NCBI GenBank assembly: GCA_013180625.2
Contig: SNVD02007061.1
Span: 203,538 to 267,537, forward strand
DNA from: Boswellia sacra
Taxonomy: Eukaryota; Streptophyta; Magnoliopsida; Sapindales; Burseraceae
DNA length: 64,000 nt
Direction: 5' to 3'
How positions within the stretch are numbered: the stretch's first letter is position 1; the number at the start of each line of letters is the position of its first letter. The translations under genes and the position numbers were made by a program. Below are positions 10,606-20,571 of this stretch, piece by piece. Below the pieces are notes generated by a model. That model ran no database searches. It was not told the origin of the DNA and saw only the letters and a program-made list of their open reading frames with translations.

Positions 10606-12250
10606 TTAGACAGCTTCTAATCTAACTATGTCTCTGCATAGTTCTAGCTTGTTTCTGGTGACCACTTTTGTTAACATGTCGGCTGATTCTCTTTAGTATG
10701 GATCTTCACTAGTTTCAACAGTTGCTTGTCCATCACCTCACGTATCCAATGATAACGGATGTCGATATGCTTCGTTCGAGAATGGTACACTGAATTCTTG
10801 CTCAAATCCAAAGCACTTTGACTGTCACAGTGTACTTTGTACTCCTTTTGCTCGATCCCAAGTTCTTGGAGAAACCGCTTCAACCACAACATTTCTTTTC
10901 TAGCTTCCGCTGCGGTAATGTATTCTGCCTCTGTCGTGGATAGCGCAACACACTTCTGCAGTCTTGACTGCCATGATACAGCTCCCCCTGCAAAAGTGTA
11001 AACAAAACCTGATGTAGATTTCCTACTATCAGGATCTCCGGCCATATCTGAATCTGTATAGCCTTCCAAGATTGGATCAGCTCCCCCGTAACACAAGCAT
11101 ATCTTCGAGGTACCTTTAAGGTATCTGAGAATCCACTTGACTGCCTCCCAATGTTCTTTCCCTGGGTTGGAAAGAAATCTGCTCACGACTCCTACAGCAT
11201 GAGCAATATCTGGTCTTGTACATACCATGGCATACATCAAACTTCCTACAGCAGAAGAATAGGGCACCGACGCCATGTCCTCTATCTCTTTCTTGGATGA
11301 GGGACATGATCTCTTACTCAGTTTGAAATGATTAGCCAGTGGCATGCTAACTAGCTTAGCACCATCCATGTTAAACCTTTGAATCATCCGTTCAACATAT
11401 TTCTCCTGAGACAGCCATAATTTCTTCTGTTTCCTGTCTCGATGAATGTGCATCCCCAAGATTTGCTGAGCTGGTCCCAAGTCCTTCATATCGAAGGTTT
11501 TTGAAAGTTCCTTCTTTAGCTGCGTTATTTTTGTTGCATCCTTCCCGACGATCAGTATGTCGTCCACATATAGCATGAGTGCAACAAAGTCTCTATTTGG
11601 AAGTTTCTAAAAGTAGAGACACTGGTCTGCAGCGGTTCTTTTATACCCATGACTCACCATGAAAGAGTCAAACTTCTTGTACCATTGCCTTGGTGCTTGT
11701 TTGAGGCAATACAAGCTCTTTTTGAGCTTACACACGAGGTGTTCTTTTTCTTGAACCTCGAATCCTTCTGGCTGCTCCATGTAGATTTCTTCATGCAAGT
11801 CTCCATGAAGAAATGCTATCTTCACATCCATCTGTTCGAGCTCCAAATCAAGACTTGCGGTTAATCCAAGGATGACACGGATTGAGGACATTTTTACTAC
11901 CGGTGAAAAGATTTCATTGAAGTCAATTCGTTTCTGCTGAAGGAATCCTTTTACCACCAATCGGGCTTTGTGCTTCATCACCTTTCCTATTCCATCTTTC
12001 TTGAGCTTGAATACCCACTTGTTCTTCAGTGCATTCTTTCCGTTTGGGAGCTCGACTAGTTCATAAGTTTTGTTCTTCTCTAAAGAATTCATCTCATCTC
12101 GCATTGCATGCAGCCATCGTTCTTTATCTGGATGAGATAAAGCTTCACCAAAGCTTTCTGGCTCCCCTTCATCAGTAAGCAGTGTATACTTTGATTCCGG
12201 ATATCTCCTTGACGGAATCCGACCTCGCTCAGATCGTCGTAGCTGAGGTT
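10606..12250 (-). pseudogene. copia reverse transcriptase and RNase H
   Basis: RT begins around MRDEMNSLEKNKTYELV (12104) and includes the catalytic region MDVKIAFLHGDLHEEIYM and YVDDILIVG (YVDD at 11559-11570). RNase H follows with GYTDSDMAGD, ALSTTEAEYI and the CDSQSALDLSKN and RTKHIDIRYHWIRE words. A stop near 11607 separates the RT N-terminal part from the YVDD part. A one-base shift near 10680 ends the long frame early; the usual pol terminus is then found in another frame, closing at 10606. Protein from this copy is not expected. Confidence 0.9.
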
Positions 12251-13730
12251 CTTCATTTCCAGGAGGTACAGCAGCTTCTATAGGTGATTATGGCTCCCCC
12301 GGCTCAGCAATCTCTTAATTTTCCTCCTCTTGATCTGCTTCCAGAATTTCTTCTGGTACTTCATCATTTCTTGTAGCATTTGGTGTTGGGGTAGAATCTT
12401 CAACAATATCTGGGGCACTGCTAGTGGGATTTGTAGATATTGTTATCTTTTCAGCGTCTTCATATGTTTGGTCTTCGTGAAATACGACATCTTTACTCCG
12501 GATGACTTTCTTTTCTTTGGGATCCCATAATCTGTATCCGAATTCTTCATCTCCATAACCGATGAAGATATGTGGAACAGTTCTTGCATCGAGCTTCTGT
12601 CTGAGCTCCTTGGATACATGTACGAAGGCTAAACAACCAAACACTTTTAAATGATTATAGGAGGGCTTTTTATTAGACCATACCTTTTCTGGAATCTCGA
12701 AGTTCAGTGGCGCCGATGGTGCTCTGTTGATTAAGTAACAGGCGGTGTGAACTGCCTCCCTAGCCATTCTGAGCATGCCTTGGGTAACTTAGCCAATCTG
12801 AGCATGCTTCTGACTCGTTCCATGATGGTTCAATTCATCCTCTCGGCCACTCCATTGTGCTGTGGTGTGCGTGGGACCATTCTTTCATGTCGAATGCCAT
12901 ATCTTCGACAGTAGGCATTGAACTCTCTGGAGGTATACTCGCCTCCGTTATCTGATCAGAGGCATTTTAACTTCTTACCCGTTTCACGTTCTACCATGGC
13001 ATGAAACTCCTTGAACTTCTCCAGAACTTCATCCTTCGTCTTGAGGAAATACACCCACACTTTTCGAGATGCATCATCAATGAAGGTCAAGAAATACCTT
13101 TTACCGCCTAGACTTTCCACTTCGAGAGGTCCGCATACATCACTGTGTACTAGCTCTAACAACTTTGATTTCTTCACTGATGAGGAGCTGAATGACACCC
13201 TCCGTTGTTTCCCATACAAACAATAGTCGCAAGGATGAGATGCTGCATCCTTGGAAACAGTGATCAGCTTCTTTTTCTGAAGAGTTGATAAACCCTTCTC
13301 ACCCATGTGACCGAGCCTTTTATGCCACAAATCCAGAGGTACCATGTGCTCTGCTACATGAAGGCTCTCTCCGTTTATCTTTACATGGGTCCTGTAAAGA
13401 TTATCACATAATTTACCTCGAGCAACCACCATGACCCCTTTCAACATCTTCCATGTACCATTGGTGAAGCAGCTCTCATAGCCTTGCTGATCAAAGGCTT
13501 TTACCGAGAGCAAGTTGAGTCGAAGATCTGGTACATGACGAACGTCCTTCAAAGTTATTTTGCATCCGACGTTCGTTTGGAATTGAATATCACCAATTCC
13601 CATGATTTTGGCGGTGCTGTTGTTTCCCATCTTCACTATCCCAAAGTCTCCTGCTTTGTACGTGGTGAAGATCTCTCTGCAAGGAGTGACATGGCAGGAA
13701 GCTGCTGTGTCTATTGCCCATTCTACTCCT
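12251..13730 (-). pseudogene. copia protease and integrase
   Basis: The protease active site reads WAIDTAASCHVTP (aspartate codon near 13711). Integrase has the zinc-binding segment HKRLGHMGEKGL...CDYCLYGKQ, then LVHSDVCGPL and FIDDASRKVW of the catalytic core; the frame stops at 12956. The remaining core, including the [11 protein letters not shown] region with the catalytic glutamate, lies at 12779-12955 in broken sequence, and the C-terminal part is open at 12315-12776 (GCLAFVHV, FIGYGDEEFGYRLWDP). A short local duplication of a GCATGCTCAGA-type word replaces part of the core near 12765-12810. Confidence 0.85.
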
Positions 13731-14613
13731 TGGTCTGCTGTGTGGAAGCATGTCTCTTCTGCACAAATGGTCACATCTTCTACAACGGTAACTCGTGGCT
13801 CGTCGCTACTTTGTGCTTGTGAACTCTCCTGGTTCTGCTTCTGAAGACTGCGACAATTTCTCTTCATGTGACCCTCTTTGCCACAGTGATAGCATTTGTA
13901 GGTGGGTCTCCGCCCATCTGTTGATCTGCCCTTTCTGTTTGTCGATCTACCTCTGCTTTTGCTTCTACCTCTTCTCCAGTCTTCACCTCGAGACTGTCTT
14001 CCTCGATTCTCCATGATGTAGGCTTCATCTTGATTGGCGCCTGCATCTTTTCTTCTCGCCTCCTCGTTCATTAAAGCATCCTTAACCGTTGATAAAGTAA
14101 GTTTGCCTCCGGGTGCTGAATTACTAATGGAGACCACTAACGTTTCCCATGAATCTAGAAGGGAACTGAGAAGTAAAAGGGCTTGTTCTTCATCTCCAAG
14201 CTGTAACTCGACTGCTGTTAACTGATTCACCAAGTTCTGGAACTCACTTGTATGTTCTGCTACAAGAGTTCCGCTCTGCAACTTCAAGTTTACAGGCCGT
14301 CTCATCAGGATGGCTTTGTTCCGTGCTGACTTGGCTTGATACATACTCTCTAATTTTGTCCATAGAGAATATGCATCTGTTTCTTTGGCTACATGGTGGA
14401 AGACACTATGGTCGATCCATTGCCTGATCTGACCGATGCATTTTCTGTTAATTTTCTTCCACTCTTCCTCTTTTTCTGTCTCAAGTCTCTACCCTTGAAA
14501 TTCTATAGGATCATATAGATCCTTACAACTAAGGAGATCCTCCATCCTGGGCCTTCATAGTGTGTAATTGGTAGCAGTCAATTTAATCATGGCTCCAGAT
14601 GATTCTTCCATTT
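13731..14613 (-). pseudogene. copia gag with CCHC zinc knuckle
   Basis: Gag is the nucleocapsid precursor. A start at about 14613 gives MEESSGAMIKLTATNYTL and then a stop; a second stop lies about 25 codons on. From 14344 the frame is open through the conserved central segment (AKSARNKAILMRRPVNLKL), a basic RG/RS-rich stretch and a zinc knuckle CYHCGKEGHMKRNC (13853-13894, spacing CX2CX4HX4C). The two early stops make this copy non-functional. Confidence 0.85.
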
Positions 14614-15298
14614 TAGAATAATTAATTCACTAAAATAGAAATTGAATTTCAAAAATTTGAGCCCACCGTTATGTCCGGAACGGTCAAAAATGGTGGAATA
14701 GCCTCTTCTGGGGCTCAAAAATTCCTTTTATGCAATAAATACTAAGCTTGGAAATTCTAAGGACTAAACTGAAATTTTTTAAGGGCTAAACTAAAATTTC
14801 AGAAACTAAAAGGGAGCATAATGTCATTCACCATAACTACAGGGGCCAAACTAAAATTTTCTAAGGACTGAAATGTAAATTTTAAAAATTCAGGGGGTCA
14901 AAAGTAATTACCTAAAAATACAGGGGCCAAACTGTAATTTCAGAAAAATATGCTGACGTGGTAGTGTCTGGACACGTGGCTCTGACGTGGCGCTGACGTG
15001 GCGCTGCTGACGTAGACTTGATGACGTGGCTTTGCCGACGTGGCAAAAGTGCGCTGACGTGTCGGATGACGTGGTGCTGACGTGGGTCGTCTTCTACCTT
15101 GAGACGCGCGTGCGGCTTCTCTGGTGGTCGGATAGGTCACCGAAAAATTACAGAATGATCAGCACGCGTCACGAACACACAGAACACTTCAAATTCAGAA
15201 TTCAAAGACTTTCCGAAAAATCGAAATTTTCCAGAAACAGGGGACGAATTTTCTTTGAATTTTTTCTCTCTGTTCTGACGTTCCAGGAGCTCAACCTG
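14614..15298 (-). other. untranslated leader of the Tnt1-like element
   Basis: Non-coding interval between the primer-binding site and gag. It contains repeated words of the kind ACAGGGGCCAAACTGTAA (about 14840-14940) and a run of ACGTGGC-type words (about 14955-15075). Confidence 0.6.
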
Positions 15299-15310
15299 GC
15301 TCTGATACCA
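15299..15310 (-). other. primer-binding site of the Tnt1-like element
   Basis: On the element strand this reads TGGTATCAGAGC, complementary to the 3' end of plant initiator tRNA-Met, two bases inside the 5' LTR. Confidence 0.9.
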
Positions 15311-15312
15311 CT

Positions 15313-15707
15313 TGTTGGGGATGCAATGCAAATTCAGAACAGAATTTGGGAGAAAATTAACTTGTATTAACATAGAAAATTCATATACAAGAATTACACA
15401 AAAACTCTCCTAAACTAATCCTGGAGCTCAACCTGGCTCTCTAACACTTAGAACTCTCTAGTTCTAATTCCTGAACTCTCTCTGGAGTTTCTCTGATGCT
15501 TAATCATGACAGAATTCATCCCATATTTATACGGAAATTCTGCATGAAAATTCAACCAAGTTAGGCCACCTAACTTTGACATACAATATGGGAGGTGCCT
15601 AACTTTGACTCAATTCATTCACATGGGAGGGATTCTGGAAGCCATGCATGTCATGCATGAGCTCATCAGAATTCTAGAACTCATGCATGTCATGCATGAG
15701 CTCATCA
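15313..15707 (-). repeat. 5' LTR of the Tnt1-like element
   Basis: 395-bp repeat from TGTTGGGGATG to CTCATCA, partner of 10174-10559. It carries one extra 9-bp CATGCATG-type unit near its outer end. Confidence 0.95.
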
Positions 15708-15712
15708 GTTCC

Positions 15713-16388
15713 GACAGTTTCAACTTACAACTGTGTTAGGTTTCTGGTCCATGCAGTAGAACTAGTTTCCAGGTCTCGTGTCAAAAGTTCCAAGTTTGAC
15801 CTAAAAAATTACAAGTCTAAGTTTAATGTTACTGATTTCCTGTTTGGTACACATTATCGTCTTCATTTAGGTACCCAAGTTTCAAAGTCAGACAAAAAGT
15901 ATCTCTTACGATTTAGCTTGAAAATGGGGTAATATCACATATTACTCCTGACATATGAGGTAATATTACTAAAAAATATAATTTTATATTTGTATCATCA
16001 ATCAACAACTTCTATCATCCAGATCCAATCAACAACTTCTGTCTATCTATCCACAAACAGTGAGGATAAAACACGAATTCTATACAAAATTAAATCTCAA
16101 ACAAGCTAAATATAAAAAATAAATATAATAAAAAGTTCAATGCAATAGCGTTGGAAGTATTAGCTAGGAACCCAAAACCTAGTTAACCATGAATCCCCAT
16201 AATCAAGCTAACCATGAATCCCCATAATCAAGCAAATCATCAAACCAAAAGCCAACAATCATTACCCCCTACATCAAGCAAACATTAAATGCAACAACAT
16301 TGAGTACAGAATACAGAACACAGAATCCAAATCCTATAACCCATCAACACACCAGGCACTAGGGACGGGCCAGAAATCCCATTGTGGT
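15713..16388. other. intergenic, nothing recognised
   Basis: Non-coding flank of the copia insertion. A 26-bp direct repeat of a TAACCATGAATCCCCATAATC word occurs near 16180-16235. No gene is supported. Confidence 0.5.
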
Positions 16389-16411
16389 GGGGTGGGGGGT
16401 GGGGTGTGGGG
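16389..16411 (+). other. potential G-quadruplex
   Basis: Four G runs of 4, 6, 4 and 4 bases (16389-16392, 16394-16399, 16401-16404, 16408-16411) separated by loops of 1, 1 and 3 bases on the plus strand, in otherwise AT-rich DNA. Confidence 0.8.
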
Positions 16412-16559
16412 TGCAATTTCATAGTACAATACATATACAAAAATTTCCATAAAATAATATATAACATGAGAAATAAAATTTTTTATTACAAAAAGAAAAT
16501 GATTTTGCTAATTTTATTATCAATGTTAATTTAAACTTATTAAAACGTTGATAAATCTT

Positions 16560-16870
16560 AGATTTATTTTCAATAGATTCCTAGCATCTAGCATTCACAG
16601 AAAAAAATCTAATAATCCTACAAATAATGTTATTTTCATAAACTGTAAAAGTAGTTTAATGGTTTTGTTAAGCCTTTTTCTACTAATATTTTTTGGGCTT
16701 AGATTATAATACAGTTGATATCAAGCTAACATTCACAAAAAAAAAAAAAAATCTAATAATCTTACAAATAATATGATTTTCATAAACTATAATAGAAATA
16801 GTTTAATGGTTTTGTTAAGCATTTTTCTAATAATATTTTTTGGGCTTAGATTATAATACAATTGAAATCA
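16560..16870. repeat. tandem duplication, unit about 150 bp
   Basis: Two diverged copies of a segment containing AATCTAATAATC, TTTCATAAACT, AGTTTAATGGTTTTGTTAAG and TTTTTTGGGCTTAGATTATA follow one another. Confidence 0.8.
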
Positions 16871-16929
16871 AGCCAATTGCATTTATTTTTACTTGGACTT
16901 AAGTCTTTTTCTAAACAGAAGGGGCAATA

Positions 16930-17063
16930 TGGTTATTTGGTAGAAATTATATATACAATTTAGGGATTTTAAAAAGCCCAGGAGGGGCAACTTTGGTAGA
17001 AATTATATATACAATTTAGAGATTTTAAAAAGCCCAGCAAGGGTAGTTGCCCCTCCTGGGCCT
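16930..17063. repeat. direct repeats with a 17-bp inverted repeat
   Basis: A segment containing TTTGGTAGAAATTATATATA...TTTTAAAAAGCCCA occurs twice, near 16937 and 16993. GCCCAGGAGGGGCAACT (16976-16992) is the exact reverse complement of 17045-17061. This looks like an end-structure remnant of a small transposon, but no complete element is delimited. Confidence 0.6.
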
Positions 17064-17784
17064 TAATTGGCTCCATCCCTGCCAGGCACCATTCCACACC
17101 CACCACCATAGTGGCTAGTGACTAGCTACCACCCCCACAACCAAACAAACAGCTAGCCACCAATAAAAAATACAACAAAAATATAAGAATCAAAAACCAA
17201 AACACATTGTATGCTGAGCATAGATAGCTTGTTGACTTGAAGAAAAACTCTAGCCACCACGCAACCCTTGCCGCCAAATAACGAAGATGAAGATTAGAGA
17301 TGCATGGTTAATTTACTAAAAGAACCAATTTATTGAGAGAAAGAATCAAGGAGAAAGAAGTAGGAGGAGGAAGAAGAAACCCATGTCAGCCACCATGGAC
17401 GAGAAAAAGAAGAAACCCATGGCAGCCACCTTGAAAAAGAACAATGAGAAAGAAATTAAACCTAAGTTTTTTTTTTAACTTAATTTGGGATCAGGGTATG
17501 CAATCGATTTGGGGTGAGAGTTACTATCCACAAGGGTATAATTGACTTTTAGCTTTTTCGTTTGTGAAAAAGTGACGCAACTGTTGTTAATTGGATCCAT
17601 ATGTAAAACTATTCAAACCTTGAGGACCAGAATAGTGCAAATACGAAATAACATTTTTTATTATTACGCCAATTTTAAGGGTAGTAGGTGATATTATCCC
17701 ACCTGAAAATTAGTAGATCTATACAAGGTTTAACTTATTAACTTAAACTCAAAATAATTACACACACATTTTTGCTGGATTAAA
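17064..17784. other. intergenic, nothing recognised
   Basis: Non-coding sequence between a small repeat cluster and an NB-ARC relic. An AAGAAGAAACCCATG-type word is duplicated near 17370-17420. No LRR sequence is found here, so the NB-ARC relic to its right lacks its downstream exons. Confidence 0.5.
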
Positions 17785-18905
17785 TTCACGTTTTTTCTGA
17801 GAACATGAAATATATTGAGTTCTTCTCGCAGTTTGTAGCATTTTTTATGTTCTTCAGGGCATTCTTTTGTAACAGTTTGTCAATCCATCTCTAAAAAATC
17901 ATGCATCCACAATATGGTGCAAATATCAGATATAATTACAAAGAGATTTGTCAACAAGAACATTTATTAATTCTAATAGTTGAAGTTAAACCACAATATT
18001 GTTTTGTATTCTTTTCACATGATCTTTATTTTAATTTCCGTGTAAAGAAGTATTCTAAAAAATTATTTCCTCCTAGATTTCTTTAATCTGTCAAAATTAA
18101 TTTGAAGACTATCCAGAACCCCTTTTCCAGAATCTTTATGTAATATTTGTAACGTGCTCTTGCATTCACCTAAACTTTTCCCAAATTGAAAGGAACACAA
18201 AACTTCGAGAGCTAAAGGAAGACCACTAGCATACTTCACATTATATTTAGACAGCTCCAAATAGTCTCGTAAAGGTTGATAATTCTTAAAGGCATTTGGA
18301 TCTGAAAAGTTGAAGAGCTTCACCATCGTTTAGCTCCTTGGCCCCCATAAATCTCATCCACTCCATGTGCTGTTAACAATTGCTTATATTTTGTTATGGT
18401 TATGATCTTACTTCCTAAACCAAACCAATCATACTTCTCAGCTAATTCATTTAATTGCTTTATATCATCCACATCATTTATAACAATGAGAACCTTTAAA
18501 TTGTGCAATCAACTTTTTATCATGCTGATTTTATCATAAGCATTCCATATGTTGATATCTTCTTTGTTTAGGATTTGGCAAAGAAGCTTTGTAAAGAAAC
18601 CAGACCGGACCAGGAAGTTTTGAAATTTCTCTAACATTGACCAAAAAACTTTTGCCTTGGGAATTCATCAGAAATCAAGTCATAAATGACTCTTGCAATT
18701 GTTGTCTTAACTATTCCTCTCATGCCACAAATCCCTATCATGGGAACGTCATTTGGGTTTGTATTTATAAGCAACCTCAATTTATCCAAACGTGAATCTA
18801 TTCCTTCTAGGTCCATTATCATGGGAACGTCATTTGGGTTTACTTGATATCTCTTTCACAATTTCTTGAACAAATTCTGATTCATGCCTACAGTAGAGTG
18901 AAAAA
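17785..18905 (-). pseudogene. TNL NB-ARC exon relic
   Basis: This is collinear with the NB-ARC exon at 61057-62149. The P-loop reads GICGMRGIVKTTIARVIYDL (a normal P-loop is GMGGIGKTT), followed by a VINDVDDIKQLNELAEK kinase-2 region, WFGLGSKIITITKYKQLL and a SGLPLALEVL (GLPL) motif. Frameshifts and stops separate these pieces (near 18063, 18320 and 18630), and the C-terminal ARC2 part is heavily decayed. No LRR follows. A 25-bp duplication replaces part of the linker upstream of the P-loop. It is the remains of a TNL copy separate from the better preserved one at 58786. Confidence 0.85.
18736..18841. repeat. 25-bp direct repeat inside the NB-ARC relic
   Basis: Bases 18736-18760 (TATCATGGGAACGTC...) recur exactly at 18817-18841. 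The second copy sits where the paralog at 61-62 kb has linker sequence, so a local segment was copied over it. Confidence 0.9.
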
Positions 18906-19419
18906 GAACATTAAAAATCTAGTACTATTCTCATACTAAAGCAGAGAGAGATAATTAAACAAGTATCATACCGTTTTGATGATAGAATTATCATTTCCCA
19001 TTTTCGATCATTAAGATAATATACACGTATATGACAACATTGAAACTGTAATATTCACTAAATAAAAATTTACTGGTTTCATCATTTATAAATATTTATA
19101 TCCACCTAGCCCTTTTTTATTTGCTGCACATCGATAAATTATTTCTTCACATTTACTTTGCTTCGTCAGAGCAAGTTTTCATTTCCTTAATAGTTTTTGG
19201 TGAGTTATTTGTGAAGCATTTTGGTGAACCAATAGGTTTGTGATCATTACATTGAAGTCCCATTGATTTAGTGAGATAATCAACATCATTCTACATATAT
19301 AGAACTACTTACAATTGACAACTACTTAACGTGGTAGGGAAATTATTATAGATATGAATTTACCTTCATGCCATCCTAAAATAAATTTTGGGTGTAACAC
19401 TGATTGTACTATCTTAAAA
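18906..19419 (-). other. TNL intron-like or intergenic sequence
   Basis: Non-coding sequence between two NB-ARC fragments. No domain is seen. Confidence 0.45.
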
Positions 19420-19545
19420 TTCACCAGAAACCTAGTCATAATAGACTCTTCGATTTGTAGTCATGCTTAATAGTCCTACTCCTGAGATTCCTATTATGTG
19501 AATATCCAATTATGTGAATATCATTTGTATGGGATTTTAGAATTT
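19420..19545 (-). pseudogene. second NB-ARC P-loop scrap
   Basis: About 125 bp aligns by eye with 61915-62030 of the better TNL copy (words related to ATTCACAAGAAATTGAGTCATA and CCTATTATGCGAACATCAT). It covers the sequence from just after the P-loop back through it, with small duplications. It ends immediately left of the endogenous virus and may belong with the TIR relic on the virus's other side. Confidence 0.5.
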
Positions 19546-19552
19546 TAATTAT

Positions 19553-19718
19553 GAGTATATCGACTGGAAACCCAAAGGTATATTCCGGTGGTGAACCTGA
19601 ATAGGCACTATACTAGTCTGCAACTGGGTGTAAGCAACACCACATATTCAATATCAGACATTGATGCCGTGTTTCTATTCATGTATTTAAGCTGAGTTTT
19701 GAATCATAAGAGTTCCTT
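19553..19718 (+). repeat. left terminal redundancy of the endogenous virus
   Basis: This 166-bp segment, beginning GAGTATATCG and ending AGAGTTCCTT, recurs at 28816-28981 with about a dozen differences. It belongs to the viral leader. Similarity stops abruptly on the outer side, marking the left virus-host junction. Confidence 0.9.
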
Positions 19719-19799
19719 TTGTGATGCGCTTGTGCTAGGAGGGCTTGAGAAAGTGCTTTATAAGGAAATAATTTGATTCAGAGCTTCGACTTCTTTATT

Positions 19800-19811
19800 T
19801 GGTGTCAGAGC
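19800..19811 (+). other. viral tRNA-Met primer-binding site
   Basis: TGGTGTCAGAGC differs by one base from the usual primer site TGGTATCAGAGC used by caulimovirids and many retroelements. A start codon follows two bases on, at 19813. Confidence 0.8.
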
Positions 19812-19812
19812 C

Positions 19813-20571
19813 ATGGCAACTTGTCCTGATAAATCTGTGTCCATAATGCCTACTTCTTCCTTTCAAAAGTCCTTTTCATATAAAATTGATAGTCTCTATG
19901 AAACACAATATTTTCCTGATAGTTCTTAACTCCCTACTTCTAATCTTCCTTATCTTAATCCTTATCGTGTGTACAAAAATCCTCTTTCTTTGTTCCATAA
20001 AACCATCAAAACTTTAATTAATCCTTCTCCTCCTAATGTCAAAGAATATGTTCAATGTAGCAAATTTAATGCTTATCAACTCCCTGTTACTCAATCTGAA
20101 CAATTTGTTCAAGTTGATATTCCATATCATTTGATTGATATTCGGAAACGAAAAGGTTTCAGCCACCTTCATTTTGGAGGAATTCGTTTTGCCCCCACCT
20201 ACCATGCTCGAAAAGGCCTTCCTATTACCTCCAGAATTGCTCTTGTTGATACCAGATTTTTTAACTATGAAAATGCTTGTCTAGGCACTGCTCAAACTAC
20301 TCTTAATGTTGGTACGATCATGGTTACCATGTTCCCAAATTTCAATATGCCCATCAACGATCCCCAACTTGAAACTTGTCTCAAATTACAAATTCAGGTT
20401 TTTGGTGCTGTTCTTGTTGGGCCTACATATATGGCCACTCTTCATTACCAAATGGTTTACCGGGTTCAAGATCATGCTATGGATATAGCTCTTCCAAATG
20501 AAACAAACGATTCTATATTCATCAATGTAGAATCAAATCAAGTTCCTAGCTGTACTTTTGTTCCTAAATAG
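19813..20571 (+). pseudogene. viral movement protein (30K superfamily)
   Basis: The frame starts at the ATG beside the primer site, meets one in-frame stop near 19927, and is then open for about 200 codons. The open part has the look of a 30K-type cell-to-cell movement protein, including HFGGIRFAPTYHARKGLP, an LVDTRFFNYENACLGT region (the conserved LDTR-like aspartate) and TMFPNFNM. Such proteins form tubules through plasmodesmata. The stop at 20569-20571 and later stops are in the same frame as the downstream region, consistent with an originally continuous polyprotein. Confidence 0.8.

Larger units (their letters stand above)
10174..15707 (-). mobile_element. complete Ty1/copia retrotransposon, Tnt1/Tork type, decayed
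   Basis: A full-length element of 5534 bp with two LTRs, tRNA-Met-type primer-binding site, gag-protease-integrase-RT-RNase H order and polypurine tract. It is bounded by perfect 5-bp target duplications GTTCC (10169-10173 and 15708-15712). The LTRs differ by about ten substitutions and one 9-bp indel over 386 bp (about 97% identity by eye), so insertion was fairly recent. Even so the single polyprotein frame carries several stops and frameshifts and is non-functional. RT and RNase H wording resembles the Tnt1/Tork lineage. Confidence 0.95.

Noticed and set aside
13484..14225. Plus-strand frames opposite the copia gag-protease region
   Set aside because: Shadows of the minus-strand gag-protease coding sequence; no independent domain.
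15026..15373. 114-codon plus-strand and 78-codon minus-strand frames
   Set aside because: They span the copia leader, primer-binding site and LTR start; non-coding by position.
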